Shown here: one piece after another, positions 1 through 8,211 of the stretch
How positions within the stretch are numbered: the stretch's first letter is position 1
How the letters are laid out: each line of letters opens with the position of its first letter
The notes under the pieces: generated by a model
Databases searched by the model: none
What the model was told of the DNA's origin: nothing
Seen by the model: the letters and a program-made list of their open reading frames with translations, nothing else
Assembly (NCBI GenBank): GCA_044222005.1
Contig: JBGANY010000001.1
Span: forward strand, 322,916 to 386,915
Direction: 5' to 3'
Source: Methylotenera_A sp044222005
GTDB taxonomy: Bacteria > Pseudomonadota > Gammaproteobacteria > Burkholderiales > Methylophilaceae
Length of the DNA: 64,000 nucleotides
Made by a program: the position numbers and the translations under genes

Positions 1-1
1 G

Positions 2-103
2 CTGAACGGTCTGGATGAGATTGGACTGACTTTGCAGCATGCAGATGAGATCAAAGCGTTTGAAGTAAAACATAAAGCCGCGCAACCTTGGCTATTCGCT
101 TGA
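2..103 (+). CDS. leuD: 3-isopropylmalate dehydratase small subunit, C-terminal end (partial)
   Basis: An open frame runs in from the left edge and stops at the TGA at 101-103, giving 33 residues that end in QPWLFA. The segment with LDEIGLTL and the PWLF ending resembles the C-terminus of LeuD, the small subunit of isopropylmalate isomerase in leucine biosynthesis. The immediately downstream leuB, the next-step enzyme, supports this. Only the tail is visible, so the call rests on the ending and on context. A long palindromic repeat begins right at the stop codon. Confidence 0.75.
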   Translation: MNGLDEIGLTLQHADEIKAFEVKHKAAQPWLFA

Positions 104-221
104 AACCTATTGCGTAACTGATACTCGGCGTTGCGCGGTGCTCGAAATCCTCATGTACTACGTGTACATTCCGGTTTCTGTGCTCCCTGCGCCTTGATTA
201 TCAGTTACTCGTTACGGTTTC
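102..221. repeat. Intergenic palindromic repeat, GTAC-core family, copy 1
   Basis: This is an imperfect palindrome of about 120 bp between leuD and leuB. The core reads GCTCGAAATCCTCATGTAC, five bases, then GTACATTCCGGTTTCTG, so the loop is framed by two GTAC tetramers. The outer arms pair with each other: GAAACC and GTAACTGATA on the left match TATCAGTTAC and GGTTTC on the right. The core recurs at 1341-1463 and, inverted, at 38635-38752, while the outer arms are unique to each copy. The function is unknown. Confidence 0.8.
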
Positions 222-272
222 TGCCAATTTAAAGGTTTAAGATAAAGAATTATTTTTTTAGGAATCATTAAA

Positions 273-1343
273 ATGACTATGAAAATCGCAGTTCTGCCCG
301 GTGATGGCATCGGCCCGGAAATCATTGCACAAGCGCTTCGCGTGCTGGATGTGCTGAAAAAAGAAGGTATGCCCATGGAGTTTACAGAGGCACCATTGGG
401 CGGCCAGGCTTATGACCAGTATGGCGCGCCATACCCAGAGTTTACCCAAAAAATCTGCCGCGAAGCCGATGCAGTATTGCTTGGCGCTGTAGGTGGCCCA
501 CAATATGACACCTTGGATCGTCCATTGCGCCCTGAGCGCGGTTTGTTGGGGATTCGTAAAGATTTAGGTTTGTTTGCAAATTTGCGTCCCGCCGTGCTGT
601 ATCCTGAATTGGCGAATGCTTCTACACTAAAACCAGAAGTGGTGGCAGGGTTGGACATCATGATTGTGCGCGAATTGACTGGTGACGTGTATTTTGGTCA
701 GCCACGCGGTATGCGCACTAACGAGCAAGGTGTTCGCGAAGGTTTTAATACCATGATTTACAGCGAGCCAGAAGTGCGCCGTATTGCACACGTAGCGTTT
801 GGTATCGCCATGAAACGCGGCAAAAAGTTATGTTCAGTAGATAAAGCGAATGTGCTGGAAACCACCGAATTCTGGAAGGAAATCGTGATCGACGTTGCCA
901 AAGAGTACCCGGAAGTTGAATTGAGCCACATGTATGTGGATAACGCAGCGATGCAGCTGATTCGCAACCCGAAACAGTTTGATGTGATGGTGACCGGCAA
1001 CATCTTCGGCGACATCTTGTCTGACGAGGCTTCCATGCTGACCGGTTCCATCGGCATGCTGGCTTCGGCATCGCTGAATGAAACCAAAAAAGGCTTGTAT
1101 GAGCCGTCGCATGGTTCCGCACCGGATATCGCCGGGAAGAATCTGGCCAACCCGATTGCGACGATTCTTTCTGCCGCGATGATGTTGCGTTACACTTTTG
1201 ATAATGAGGCCGCCGCAACACGCATTGAGAATGCAGTGAAAAAAGTGCTGGCGGCTGGTTATCGCACCGGTGATATTTACGAAGCGGGTATGAAGCGGGT
1301 GAGTTGTTCTGAGATGGGTGACCAGATCGTTGCCGCAATGTAA
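273..1343 (+). CDS. leuB: 3-isopropylmalate dehydrogenase
   Basis: A 356-residue cytoplasmic enzyme of the isocitrate/isopropylmalate dehydrogenase family. It oxidises and decarboxylates 3-isopropylmalate with NAD in leucine biosynthesis. Visible family features are the N-terminal LPGDGIGPE, the substrate-loop VRELTGDVYFG, the metal-binding FGDILSDEAS and the NAD-binding EPSHGSAPDIAGK. Length is normal for LeuB. The start at 273 follows AGGAAT; an in-frame ATG two codons later at 279 is an alternative. It follows leuD but is separated from it by a palindromic repeat, and a second copy of that repeat begins at its stop codon. Confidence 0.96.
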   Translation: MTMKIAVLPGDGIGPEIIAQALRVLDVLKKEGMPMEFTEAPLGGQAYDQYGAPYPEFTQKICREADAVLLGAVGGPQYDTLDRPLRPERGLLGIRKDLGLFANLRPAVLYPELANASTLKPEVVAGLDIMIVRELTGDVYFGQPRGMRTNEQGVREGFNTMIYSEPEVRRIAHVAFGIAMKRGKKLCSVDKANVLETTEFWKEIVIDVAKEYPEVELSHMYVDNAAMQLIRNPKQFDVMVTGNIFGDILSDEASMLTGSIGMLASASLNETKKGLYEPSHGSAPDIAGKNLANPIATILSAAMMLRYTFDNEAAATRIENAVKKVLAAGYRTGDIYEAGMKRVSCSEMGDQIVAAM

Positions 1344-1463
1344 AAGTGTTTGCGCGGGCGAGTTGCTGCGTTGCGCGGTGCTCGAAATCCTCATGTACAT
1401 TTGAGTACATTCTGGTTTCTGCGTGCCGTGCGCCATGCACTTCATCCCGCTCATCAACTTTTA
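1341..1463. repeat. Intergenic palindromic repeat, GTAC-core family, copy 2
   Basis: This copy starts at the leuB stop codon. Its core GCGGTGCTCGAAATCCTCAT is identical to copy 1 and is followed by GTAC, six bases, GTAC and ATTCTGGTTTCTG. The outer arms, TAAAAGT followed by GCGGGCGA on the left and TCATCCCGC followed by ACTTTTA on the right, pair imperfectly with each other and do not match the arms of copy 1. No T-run makes it a conventional terminator, although a long hairpin at a gene end could stabilise or stop the leuB transcript. Confidence 0.8.
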
Positions 1464-1519
1464 TGCAGCATCATCAATTTCTGCGATAATGGAAATCTAA
1501 TTAATTGGAGAGTTTTAGA

Positions 1520-1831
1520 ATGGCACAATTTGACAATGTGAGTGTAAAAAAGAAGGCCAACGTTTACTTTGACGGTAAATGCGTAAGCCATACTGTGATG
1601 TTTCCGAATGGCACGCGTAGCACAATAGGTGTGATTTTCCCAAGTCTGCTCACTTTTAACACTGCTGCTCCTGAGTTAATGGAAATCAATGCGGGTGTTT
1701 GTAAAGTACGGCTAAAAGGTGAAGATGCCTGGAAAACGTATGGTGCTGGCGAGAAATTTACTGTGCCTGGTAATTCAAGTTTTGATATTGAAACGATTGA
1801 AACATTGGATTACGTCTGTCATTTCGAGTAG
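1520..1831 (+). CDS. ppnP: Pyrimidine/purine nucleoside phosphorylase, PpnP (DUF1255) family
   Basis: A 103-residue single-domain cupin-like protein of the PpnP/YaiE family, which phosphorolyses several nucleosides. Family features seen are VYFDGKCVSHTV near the N-terminus, TIGVIFP, a GxCxV segment and the ending TLDYVCHFE. The start at 1520 (MAQFDNVSV) is chosen because GGAGAG lies 8-13 bases upstream and matches the family length of about 95-105 residues. An in-frame ATG at 1505 would add five residues with no ribosome site. It sits nine bases before the yajQ homologue and may be co-transcribed with it. Confidence 0.85.
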   Translation: MAQFDNVSVKKKANVYFDGKCVSHTVMFPNGTRSTIGVIFPSLLTFNTAAPELMEINAGVCKVRLKGEDAWKTYGAGEKFTVPGNSSFDIETIETLDYVCHFE

Positions 1832-1840
1832 GAGCAACGT

Positions 1841-2335
1841 ATGCCTTCATTTGATATCAGTTCAGAAGTTGATATGGTCGCTTTAAAAAATGCAATTGAT
1901 ATTGCAGGTAAGCAAATCACCAATCGCTATGATTTTAAAGGCACGTCCGCCAAGGTAGAGCTGAATGAAAAGGACAGCATCATTACTTTGTTTGGTGATA
2001 ATGATTTTCAGCTTGATCAAATCAAAGACATTTTGCTCCCGGGCATGGAAAAAAAAGAGCCGGATTCATCCAAGCGTTTAGATCACAAGGATGTGCAAAA
2101 AACTGGGGGCAATAAAGTCAAGCAAGAGCTGAAAATACGCGCGGGGATTGACAGCGAGCTTGCCAAGCGCATCACCAAGCTGATTAAGGATAGTGGGCTG
2201 AAAGTGCAGGCAAGCATTCAGGGAGATACAGTGCGTGTAAATGGCGCAAAGCGGGACAATTTGCAAGAGGCAATCGCATTCGTCAAAAAGAGCGTGACGG
2301 ATTTTCCTTTGCAGTTTGGTAATTTTAGAGATTAA
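1841..2335 (+). CDS. yajQ: YajQ family nucleotide (c-di-GMP) binding protein
   Basis: A 164-residue member of the DUF520/YajQ family: two small RNP-like domains in a ring. Members in other bacteria bind cyclic di-GMP or nucleic acids, and a role in this organism is not shown. Diagnostic segments are the N-terminal MPSFDISSEVD, NRYDFKGT, the central KVKQELKIRAGI and the C-terminal KKSVTDFPLQFGNFRD. Length is normal. GAGCAACGT precedes the start nine bases after the upstream gene, suggesting co-transcription. Confidence 0.93.
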   Translation: MPSFDISSEVDMVALKNAIDIAGKQITNRYDFKGTSAKVELNEKDSIITLFGDNDFQLDQIKDILLPGMEKKEPDSSKRLDHKDVQKTGGNKVKQELKIRAGIDSELAKRITKLIKDSGLKVQASIQGDTVRVNGAKRDNLQEAIAFVKKSVTDFPLQFGNFRD

Positions 2336-2345
2336 AGGAGCTTGA

Positions 2346-2465
2346 ATGGGTAAGATGGTCGCGATTATTGTGTGCGCTTTCCTGTTGATGGGCTGCAACA
2401 CAGTACATGGTGTGGGGCAGGATATCGAAAAGGCTGGCGAAGCCATTAAAAAGTCAACGAAATAA
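2346..2465 (+). CDS. Small entericidin-like lipoprotein
   Basis: A 39-residue open frame beginning ATGGGTAAGATG. It encodes a short basic start, a hydrophobic stretch and the lipobox LMGC, followed by NTVHGVGQDIEKAGEAIKK. A tiny lipoprotein with a GxDIEKAGEAIK tail is the pattern of the EcnA/EcnB entericidin family, whose members act as membrane-associated toxin/antitoxin-like or stress lipoproteins. The mature part would be only about 23 residues. AAGGAG (2335-2340) gives a good ribosome site. It lies 10 bases after yajQ. Function here is inferred from family resemblance only. Confidence 0.75.
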   Translation: MGKMVAIIVCAFLLMGCNTVHGVGQDIEKAGEAIKKSTK

Positions 2466-2509
2466 GCATTGTTGGTAATAAGCAGTTTTAGAATTTTGAA
2501 CGGAAGAAT

Positions 2510-3622
2510 ATGTTAAAAGTCGGGTTTGTTGGTTGGCGTGGCATGGTGGGCAGTGTGCTGATGCAGCGCATGATGGAAGAAAATGATTTTGGCGAAATCG
2601 AGCCGCAGTTTTTTACGACTTCACAAGTGGGCGGCAAAGGACCGAACGTCGGCAAGGAAACGCCTGCGCTATTAGACGCCAAGGACATCAATGCGCTTAG
2701 CGCCATGGATGCGATTGTTTCATGTCAGGGCGGTGACTACACCAGTGAAATTTATCCGCAATTAAGAAAAGCAGGCTGGGCTGGCCACTGGATAGATGCG
2801 GCTTCTACATTACGCATGGAAAAAGATGCAGTGATCGTGCTCGATCCGGTGAATATGCACGTGATTGAAGATGCGCTGCACAAAGGTGGTAAAAACTGGG
2901 TGGGCGGAAATTGTACCGTTTCGCTCATGCTGATGGCGCTAAATGGCCTGTTTAAAGCCAACCTGGTACAGTGGATCACTTCCATGACTTATCAGGCGGC
3001 TTCGGGGGCGGGCGCGCAGAACATGCGTGAATTGCTGAATCAGATGGGCGAAGCGCATCGTGTGGCGAGTGATTTTTTGAAAGACCCGGCATCGGCCATT
3101 CTGGATATCGACCGTGAAGTGGCGGGTACGCTGCGTGATGAAGCTTTCCCCAAAGCTCATTTTGGCGTACCGTTGGCTGGCAGCCTGATTCCCTGGATTG
3201 ACAGCGATCTCGGCAATGGGCAAAGTAAAGAAGAATGGAAAGGCGGCGTGGAAACCAATAAAATCCTGGGTTTAAGCGACAATCCGATTCCGATTGACGG
3301 GCTGTGCGTGCGTATCGGCGCGATGCGCTGTCATAGCCAGGCATTGACTATCAAGTTAACCAAAAATGTGCCGTTAGATGAAATAAACCAGATGCTGGCA
3401 GAGGCTAATCCATGGGCGAAGGTGATTCCTAACGAGCGACAGGCGAGCATACGCGAACTGACACCAGCTGCGGTGACCGGTAAACTTATCACGCCAGTAG
3501 GACGTTTGCGTAAACTGAATATGGGTAACGATTATCTCTCCGCGTTTACCGTGGGCGACCAGCTGCTGTGGGGTGCCGCAGAGCCGTTGCGCCGTATGCT
3601 GCGAATTTTGGTGGCACTCTAA
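2510..3622 (+). CDS. asd: Aspartate-semialdehyde dehydrogenase
   Basis: A 370-residue NADP-dependent enzyme that reduces aspartyl phosphate to aspartate semialdehyde, the branch point to lysine/diaminopimelate, threonine and methionine. It shows the N-terminal nucleotide-binding VGFVGWRGMVGSVLMQRM, the catalytic Cys135 in GGNCTVSLM, and the later substrate-binding LCVRIGAMRCHSQALT. The length and the position of the cysteine match the Gram-negative Asd family (Cys135 in E. coli). It precedes fimV, an order common in beta- and gammaproteobacteria. Confidence 0.97.
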   Translation: MLKVGFVGWRGMVGSVLMQRMMEENDFGEIEPQFFTTSQVGGKGPNVGKETPALLDAKDINALSAMDAIVSCQGGDYTSEIYPQLRKAGWAGHWIDAASTLRMEKDAVIVLDPVNMHVIEDALHKGGKNWVGGNCTVSLMLMALNGLFKANLVQWITSMTYQAASGAGAQNMRELLNQMGEAHRVASDFLKDPASAILDIDREVAGTLRDEAFPKAHFGVPLAGSLIPWIDSDLGNGQSKEEWKGGVETNKILGLSDNPIPIDGLCVRIGAMRCHSQALTIKLTKNVPLDEINQMLAEANPWAKVIPNERQASIRELTPAAVTGKLITPVGRLRKLNMGNDYLSAFTVGDQLLWGAAEPLRRMLRILVAL

Positions 3623-3727
3623 GAACGCCTGGATTCAGCATCAGCGTTGAAAAAAACCAACAATATTCACATGTATACACATAGCTGCTGAATATAATGT
3701 GTATTATGAGCTTGCATCTCTAACTGA

Positions 3728-3757
3728 TTGATGTTATTTTTGTTATTGCAATATTTT
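3728..3757 (+). promoter_or_regulatory. Candidate sigma-70 promoter of fimV
   Basis: TTGATG (3728-3733) and TATTTT (3752-3757) are spaced by 18 bases within the AT-rich 155-base gap between asd and fimV. The fimV start codon lies 20 bases past the -10 element. This is pattern reading only; the gap is so AT-rich that chance matches are possible. Confidence 0.3.
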
Positions 3758-3777
3758 AGTAAATTAAGGGTGGGATA

Positions 3778-6639
3778 GTGCATAACTCAAAATTAAAGCG
3801 AATAACAGTTGCCTTATGCATGGCGTTGGTGCCAATTTCCGTGTTTGCTGCGGGGCTGGGCAAGCTCAATGTGATGTCAGGCCTGGGTGAACCCCTTAAA
3901 GCAGATATAGAACTGATTTCGGTGACTGCCGAAGAGTTGAACAGCATCACTGCCACCATAGCCTCTGAAGAAGCGTACGCAACCCAGGGCATTGAGAAGC
4001 CGGCATCCCATAACACGATCAAGGTTGATATCGCCAAAAATGCAAGCGGCACGCCAGTCCTAAAACTGAAGTCGACGCAACCCATCAGCGAGCCGTTTTT
4101 AGACATGCTGATTCAGGTAGACTGGGCCACAGGCCGTTTATTACGTGAATACACCGTTCTGCTTGATCCGCCTGGCTATACGGGTGAGTCAGAGCTGGAC
4201 ACGCAAACTGCTCAATTGCCCCAGGTTAAATCAAACGGATCAACCCAAAGCAACCTGACACAAAATGGTCAAATAGCTGGCGAGACAATGACTGCTTCGC
4301 CAGCCGGTTCAAAAAAAACAACTAAAGGCGCCAGAAAAACAAAGCCGGTAGAGGATATAGCGGCCGTTTCTGATGCAAACGGTCAGGAATATCTCACCCA
4401 GCGTGGCGACACCTTGGCAAAAATAGCGCGAGATATGAAGCCGGAGGGCGTCAGTCTCGAGCAGATGCTGGTAGGGTTGTACCAAACCAATCCAAATGCG
4501 TTCCAGGGCGACAATATGAACCGCCTGAAGGTAGGGCAGATCTTACGCCAGCCTTCTGAAGCAACGCTTGATGCAATATCACGCAAAGAAGCTTCCCAAG
4601 AGATCAAAGTTCAAACAGCAAACTGGAACGCCTACCGTAATAAGCTGGCTGGTATCGTAGCGGATGCAGCGCCAGGCGAAGCGGAAGCCAGCACACAATC
4701 CGCAGGTGGTAAAATCAAAGGCGCGGCTGAAGACAAATCAATGCCTGCGACCACAGAGCCAAAGGACGTCGTTAAACTTTCTGCAGGTGATGCGTCCGCT
4801 GCCAAAGCCAGTGCGGAAAATATAAAATCATTAGAGAGTAAAATCACTGCGCTGCAAGAAGAAGCCACGGCACGTGAAAAAAGTGTAAAAGAAGCGCAAG
4901 AAAGAACTGCTTCGCTAGAGAAGCAAATCGCTGACATGCAGAAATTGCTGGCGCTAAAAAACGGCGAGATGGCCGATTTGCAGAAACAGGCTGAAGCAGC
5001 AGATAAACAACAAAGCATGCCTGCTGAGGCAACGCCAGCGCCGGCGGATTCCACAAAGCCGGCTGAGCAAGTTGCGCCAGCCGAACCCGCAAAACCGGAA
5101 GTTGCGGCGATGAATGAAGGTACCCCAGCACAACCTAAACCTGCAGCAAAACCTGCCCCAGCGCCTGAGCCTGTTCCTGAGCCGGGTTTCCTGGACAGCA
5201 TTTTGGGCGGTCTGGATTTAACGACGCTCTTGCCTGCAGGTGGTTTATTGGCTTTGCTGGGCGGCGGCTGGATGTATCTGCGCAAGAAGCGGGAGCGCAG
5301 CCTGGCCGATTTTGAGCAGGGCATCATGACTTCAGGTGGCCTTAAGGCGAATACGGTGTTCGGCAACACGGCAAGCGCTAGTGTAGATACAGGTGACACC
5401 TCATTCCTGACCGACTTTTCACAGAGCGCTAATGGCGGCATGATTGACACCAATGATGTTGACCCGATCGCCGAGGCTGAGGTTTACATGGCCTATGGAC
5501 GCGATGCGCAGGCTGAGGAGATTCTGAAGGATGCGATTTCTAAAGAGCCGAAACGCTATGAACTGCATCTTAAATTGCTGGAAATGTATGCTGCCAGCAA
5601 GAATCTGTCCGCTTTTGAAACCATCGCAGGCGAGCTTTATACAACTTTGGGTGCTGAAGATCCTACATGGGCAAAAGTGGCGGGAATTGGCATTAAGCTG
5701 GAACCTAACAACCCGTTGTATCAGGCAAGCAGCAGCCCAGCCGGTTTTAGTAACAAGTCAGCGGATTCAAGCGACAAACTAGACGCCTCAGATTTTTCTG
5801 ATTCACCGTTAGCCGCAGAAAAGGACCTGGATTTTTCATTTGACAATGAGCCAACGACACAGGATCTTGCTGCTCCGGATACTGCGACAATCAATGAAAT
5901 TGACCTGAATTTAGGTGCACCGCAAACTGATAATGCGGTAGATTTCTCAGGTTCACAGACACAGACAGATAAAACCTCAGAGGCCGATAGCGGCTTGGAC
6001 TTTGATCTAGGGGATTTCAATACAGCAGAATTGAATGCTGTGGCCGAAGAGCCAGTTCAGGCAAGTACAGAAGCGTTTGCGCATACTATGCCTAGTTTGG
6101 ATATTCCAACTTTTGATGCGCCGCAATTTATGCCGGAAACCAGTGCCGGGCTAACGGGCACAATCAGCGAGAAAACAGAAACCCTGCCGGAGTTAAATGA
6201 AATCAAGCTGGAAGATTTTGATTTCCCAGCAGCGATAGAATCTACACCGAAAGCTGGAGTGCTTGATATTAGCAGTACCGATAGCCAAGGTGAGTCGAGC
6301 GACTTCAATTTTGAAATCAACACGATCGCTCCTGAGACAACAGACTTAAAAAGCAAAGACGCTTCTGAGTCTAACGCGTTTGATTTAACCACGATTAGCC
6401 TGGATTTGAGCGAAGGCGCAGACACAAGTGCTGCTGTGGAAGAAAGTTCAGCCCAGGCGGTGGAGATGACATTGTCCGAGCATGAGCCGATTGAGGTCGA
6501 AACTAAGCTGGATCTGGTAGCGGCTTATATTGAGATGGATGATAAAGAAGGTGCAAAAGAGCTTTTGGATGAAGTAATGAAAGAAGGCGGCACTAATCAA
6601 CGTAAGCGTGCGGAAGCGCTCCTGGCCAAATTGGCTTAG
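3778..6639 (+). CDS. fimV: FimV/HubP-like polar organiser with LysM domain
   Basis: A 953-residue protein of the FimV family, which binds peptidoglycan and scaffolds polar components such as type IV pilus assembly in other bacteria. In order it shows a signal peptide (residues 1-25, ending VFA), the conserved FimV N-terminal segment GLGKLNVMSGLGEPLKADI, a LysM domain at roughly 203-258 (YLTQRGDTLAKIARDM), a coiled coil around 345-415, a Pro/Ala-rich linker, one membrane helix near 475-500 followed by RKKRER, a long acidic cytoplasmic part rich in D, S and T, and a C-terminal FimV helical domain (LDLVAAYIEMDDKEGAKELL). The start is GTG with AAGGGTGGG upstream. A strong terminator follows. Confidence 0.93.
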   Translation: MHNSKLKRITVALCMALVPISVFAAGLGKLNVMSGLGEPLKADIELISVTAEELNSITATIASEEAYATQGIEKPASHNTIKVDIAKNASGTPVLKLKSTQPISEPFLDMLIQVDWATGRLLREYTVLLDPPGYTGESELDTQTAQLPQVKSNGSTQSNLTQNGQIAGETMTASPAGSKKTTKGARKTKPVEDIAAVSDANGQEYLTQRGDTLAKIARDMKPEGVSLEQMLVGLYQTNPNAFQGDNMNRLKVGQILRQPSEATLDAISRKEASQEIKVQTANWNAYRNKLAGIVADAAPGEAEASTQSAGGKIKGAAEDKSMPATTEPKDVVKLSAGDASAAKASAENIKSLESKITALQEEATAREKSVKEAQERTASLEKQIADMQKLLALKNGEMADLQKQAEAADKQQSMPAEATPAPADSTKPAEQVAPAEPAKPEVAAMNEGTPAQPKPAAKPAPAPEPVPEPGFLDSILGGLDLTTLLPAGGLLALLGGGWMYLRKKRERSLADFEQGIMTSGGLKANTVFGNTASASVDTGDTSFLTDFSQSANGGMIDTNDVDPIAEAEVYMAYGRDAQAEEILKDAISKEPKRYELHLKLLEMYAASKNLSAFETIAGELYTTLGAEDPTWAKVAGIGIKLEPNNPLYQASSSPAGFSNKSADSSDKLDASDFSDSPLAAEKDLDFSFDNEPTTQDLAAPDTATINEIDLNLGAPQTDNAVDFSGSQTQTDKTSEADSGLDFDLGDFNTAELNAVAEEPVQASTEAFAHTMPSLDIPTFDAPQFMPETSAGLTGTISEKTETLPELNEIKLEDFDFPAAIESTPKAGVLDISSTDSQGESSDFNFEINTIAPETTDLKSKDASESNAFDLTTISLDLSEGADTSAAVEESSAQAVEMTLSEHEPIEVETKLDLVAAYIEMDDKEGAKELLDEVMKEGGTNQRKRAEALLAKLA

Positions 6640-6657
6640 ATTTTCCAGTTGTCTTGC

Positions 6658-6687
6658 AAAAAAACCGGGCGACTGCCCGGTTTTTTT
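6658..6687 (+). terminator. Rho-independent terminator after fimV
   Basis: The stem CCGGGC, loop GACT and GCCCGG is extended by A-T pairs and followed by seven T residues (6681-6687). It ends the fimV transcript and separates it from the next gene. Confidence 0.92.
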
Positions 6688-6731
6688 ATTTGTTGCCGGA
6701 AATATCAGGCGAATGATAATAAAATAGCAGT

Positions 6732-7373
6732 ATGTTCAAAATAAACATCATTACACAACTGCTCAGCTTTATTATATTTGCAGTGGTGGTCAACCAGCTG
6801 AGTTTAAATATACTGCTGTCGGTTTCAATCATTTTCTCTGTGATTCTGCTGTTGAATAGAACCTCTCAGTTTTTGCATTTCATTAAGCGGTTTAAATGGC
6901 TTTTTTTGGTGATGATTATGATTTTCTCGCTCAATACGCCTGGGGAGCATATCCCTGCTTGGCCATTTGCATTTGTGCCGACCTATGAAGGCATCGCAGC
7001 CGGTCTTACACAAGTGCTCAGGATTATCGTCATGCTGGCAGCCATCTCCCTGATTCTGGCTTCCAACACCAGACAACAGCTTATCTCCGGGTTTTATTTT
7101 ATCCTGATGCCATTAAAAATTTTCGGATTAAAGGTTGAGCGCTTTGCGGTGAGGTTGTGGCTAACTTTGCATTATGTGGAGTTGCAGCGCGAAAATAAAT
7201 CACAGCAGGATTTTTTTGGACGGCTAAGAGCGATGACCACGATGGATTCCTATCGGGGGAATGAGGCAACCTCGATAGTTTTTACTATCCCTAGGTTTTA
7301 TTGGCCGGATTACGGGTTTATAGCCTGCTTTGTTGTTTTGCTGATCATGCTTGTAGCGAAAGCCTTTGTGTAA
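6732..7373 (+). CDS. CbiQ/EcfT-like energy-coupling-factor transporter membrane protein (orphan)
   Basis: A 213-residue integral membrane protein with about five hydrophobic segments: residues 8-40, 53-68, 93-115, 118-135 and 193-213. Between the fourth and fifth lies a long cytoplasmic stretch containing VERFAVRLWLTLHYVELQRE. The layout and the charged coupling-helix region resemble the T component of ECF vitamin/metal transporters. No ATPase (A) or substrate (S) component is nearby, so it is either an orphan or partners with distant genes. Its stop codon directly abuts the truA start, so the two are probably co-transcribed. Family call is moderate; substrate is unknown. Confidence 0.6.
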   Translation: MFKINIITQLLSFIIFAVVVNQLSLNILLSVSIIFSVILLLNRTSQFLHFIKRFKWLFLVMIMIFSLNTPGEHIPAWPFAFVPTYEGIAAGLTQVLRIIVMLAAISLILASNTRQQLISGFYFILMPLKIFGLKVERFAVRLWLTLHYVELQRENKSQQDFFGRLRAMTTMDSYRGNEATSIVFTIPRFYWPDYGFIACFVVLLIMLVAKAFV

Positions 7374-8153
7374 ATGCGTATCGCATTGGGGGTAGAGTAC
7401 AACGGCGCGCCATATTGCGGCTGGCAAAGCCAGCCAAGTCAGTGTGGGGTGCAGGATTTTTTAGAAAATGCTATTAAGAAAATTGCTGGGGGCACTGTGC
7501 GCATCCACGCTGCAGGCCGCACCGATACTGGGGTGCACGCATTAATGCAAGTGACGCATTTTGATACGGAAACGGTTCGCACGGACAGTGCCTGGGTGCG
7601 TGGTGTGAATGCATTTTTACCTGCAACAATTCGCGTACTTTGGGCAAAGTTTGTGGATGGCGAATTTCATGCACGCTTTTCTGCTACCCAACGCAGTTAT
7701 CAGTACTTGCTGGCCAATCAGCCTACGGCACCGGCCATTTATGCCGATAAGGCTGGTTGGTACCATATGCCGCTGAATGTTTCTGCCATGCGGGAGGCGA
7801 TGGTATATCTGCGGGGCGAGCATGATTTTAGCGCCTTCCGCGCCAGTGAATGTCAGGCGAAATCGCCGGTCAAACGCCTACAGGTTGCGTCAATCAAGGC
7901 GCATGACGATTTTATTATTTTTAATTTTGCTGCGAACGCTTTTCTGCAGCATCAGGTGCGAAACATGGTGGGAGCTTTGGTTTATGTGGGCAATGGCAAA
8001 CATCCGCCGGAATTCATTCAACAGCTATTGAAACAAAAGGACCGCACTTTGTCGCCGCCGACATTCTCACCGCATGGCCTGTATTTAAGCGGCGTGCAGT
8101 ACGATAACAAATGGGATTTGCCCATAACACAGCGCCAGCTTGGCATTATTTGA
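7374..8153 (+). CDS. truA: tRNA pseudouridine(38-40) synthase
   Basis: A 259-residue TruA, which isomerises uridines 38-40 in the anticodon arm of tRNAs. The family start VEYNGAPYCGWQSQ, the catalytic Asp51 in AAGRTDTGVHA and the C-terminal FLQHQVRNMVGALVYVG are all present. Length is normal. The ATG begins directly after the stop codon of the upstream membrane gene, indicating translational coupling. The position between fimV and trpF is typical of Betaproteobacteria. Confidence 0.97.
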   Translation: MRIALGVEYNGAPYCGWQSQPSQCGVQDFLENAIKKIAGGTVRIHAAGRTDTGVHALMQVTHFDTETVRTDSAWVRGVNAFLPATIRVLWAKFVDGEFHARFSATQRSYQYLLANQPTAPAIYADKAGWYHMPLNVSAMREAMVYLRGEHDFSAFRASECQAKSPVKRLQVASIKAHDDFIIFNFAANAFLQHQVRNMVGALVYVGNGKHPPEFIQQLLKQKDRTLSPPTFSPHGLYLSGVQYDNKWDLPITQRQLGII

Positions 8154-8211
8154 CGGCTAACACTGACAGCGCGGCGCGTTTAAGTTACGCTTACATTTTA
8201 TGGAAACCTTG

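Noticed and set aside
4632..5453. 273-codon antisense open frame in fimV
   Set aside because: Low-complexity Ser/Ala/Cys reading opposite the Ala/Glu/Lys-rich coiled coil and linker of fimV; explained by composition.
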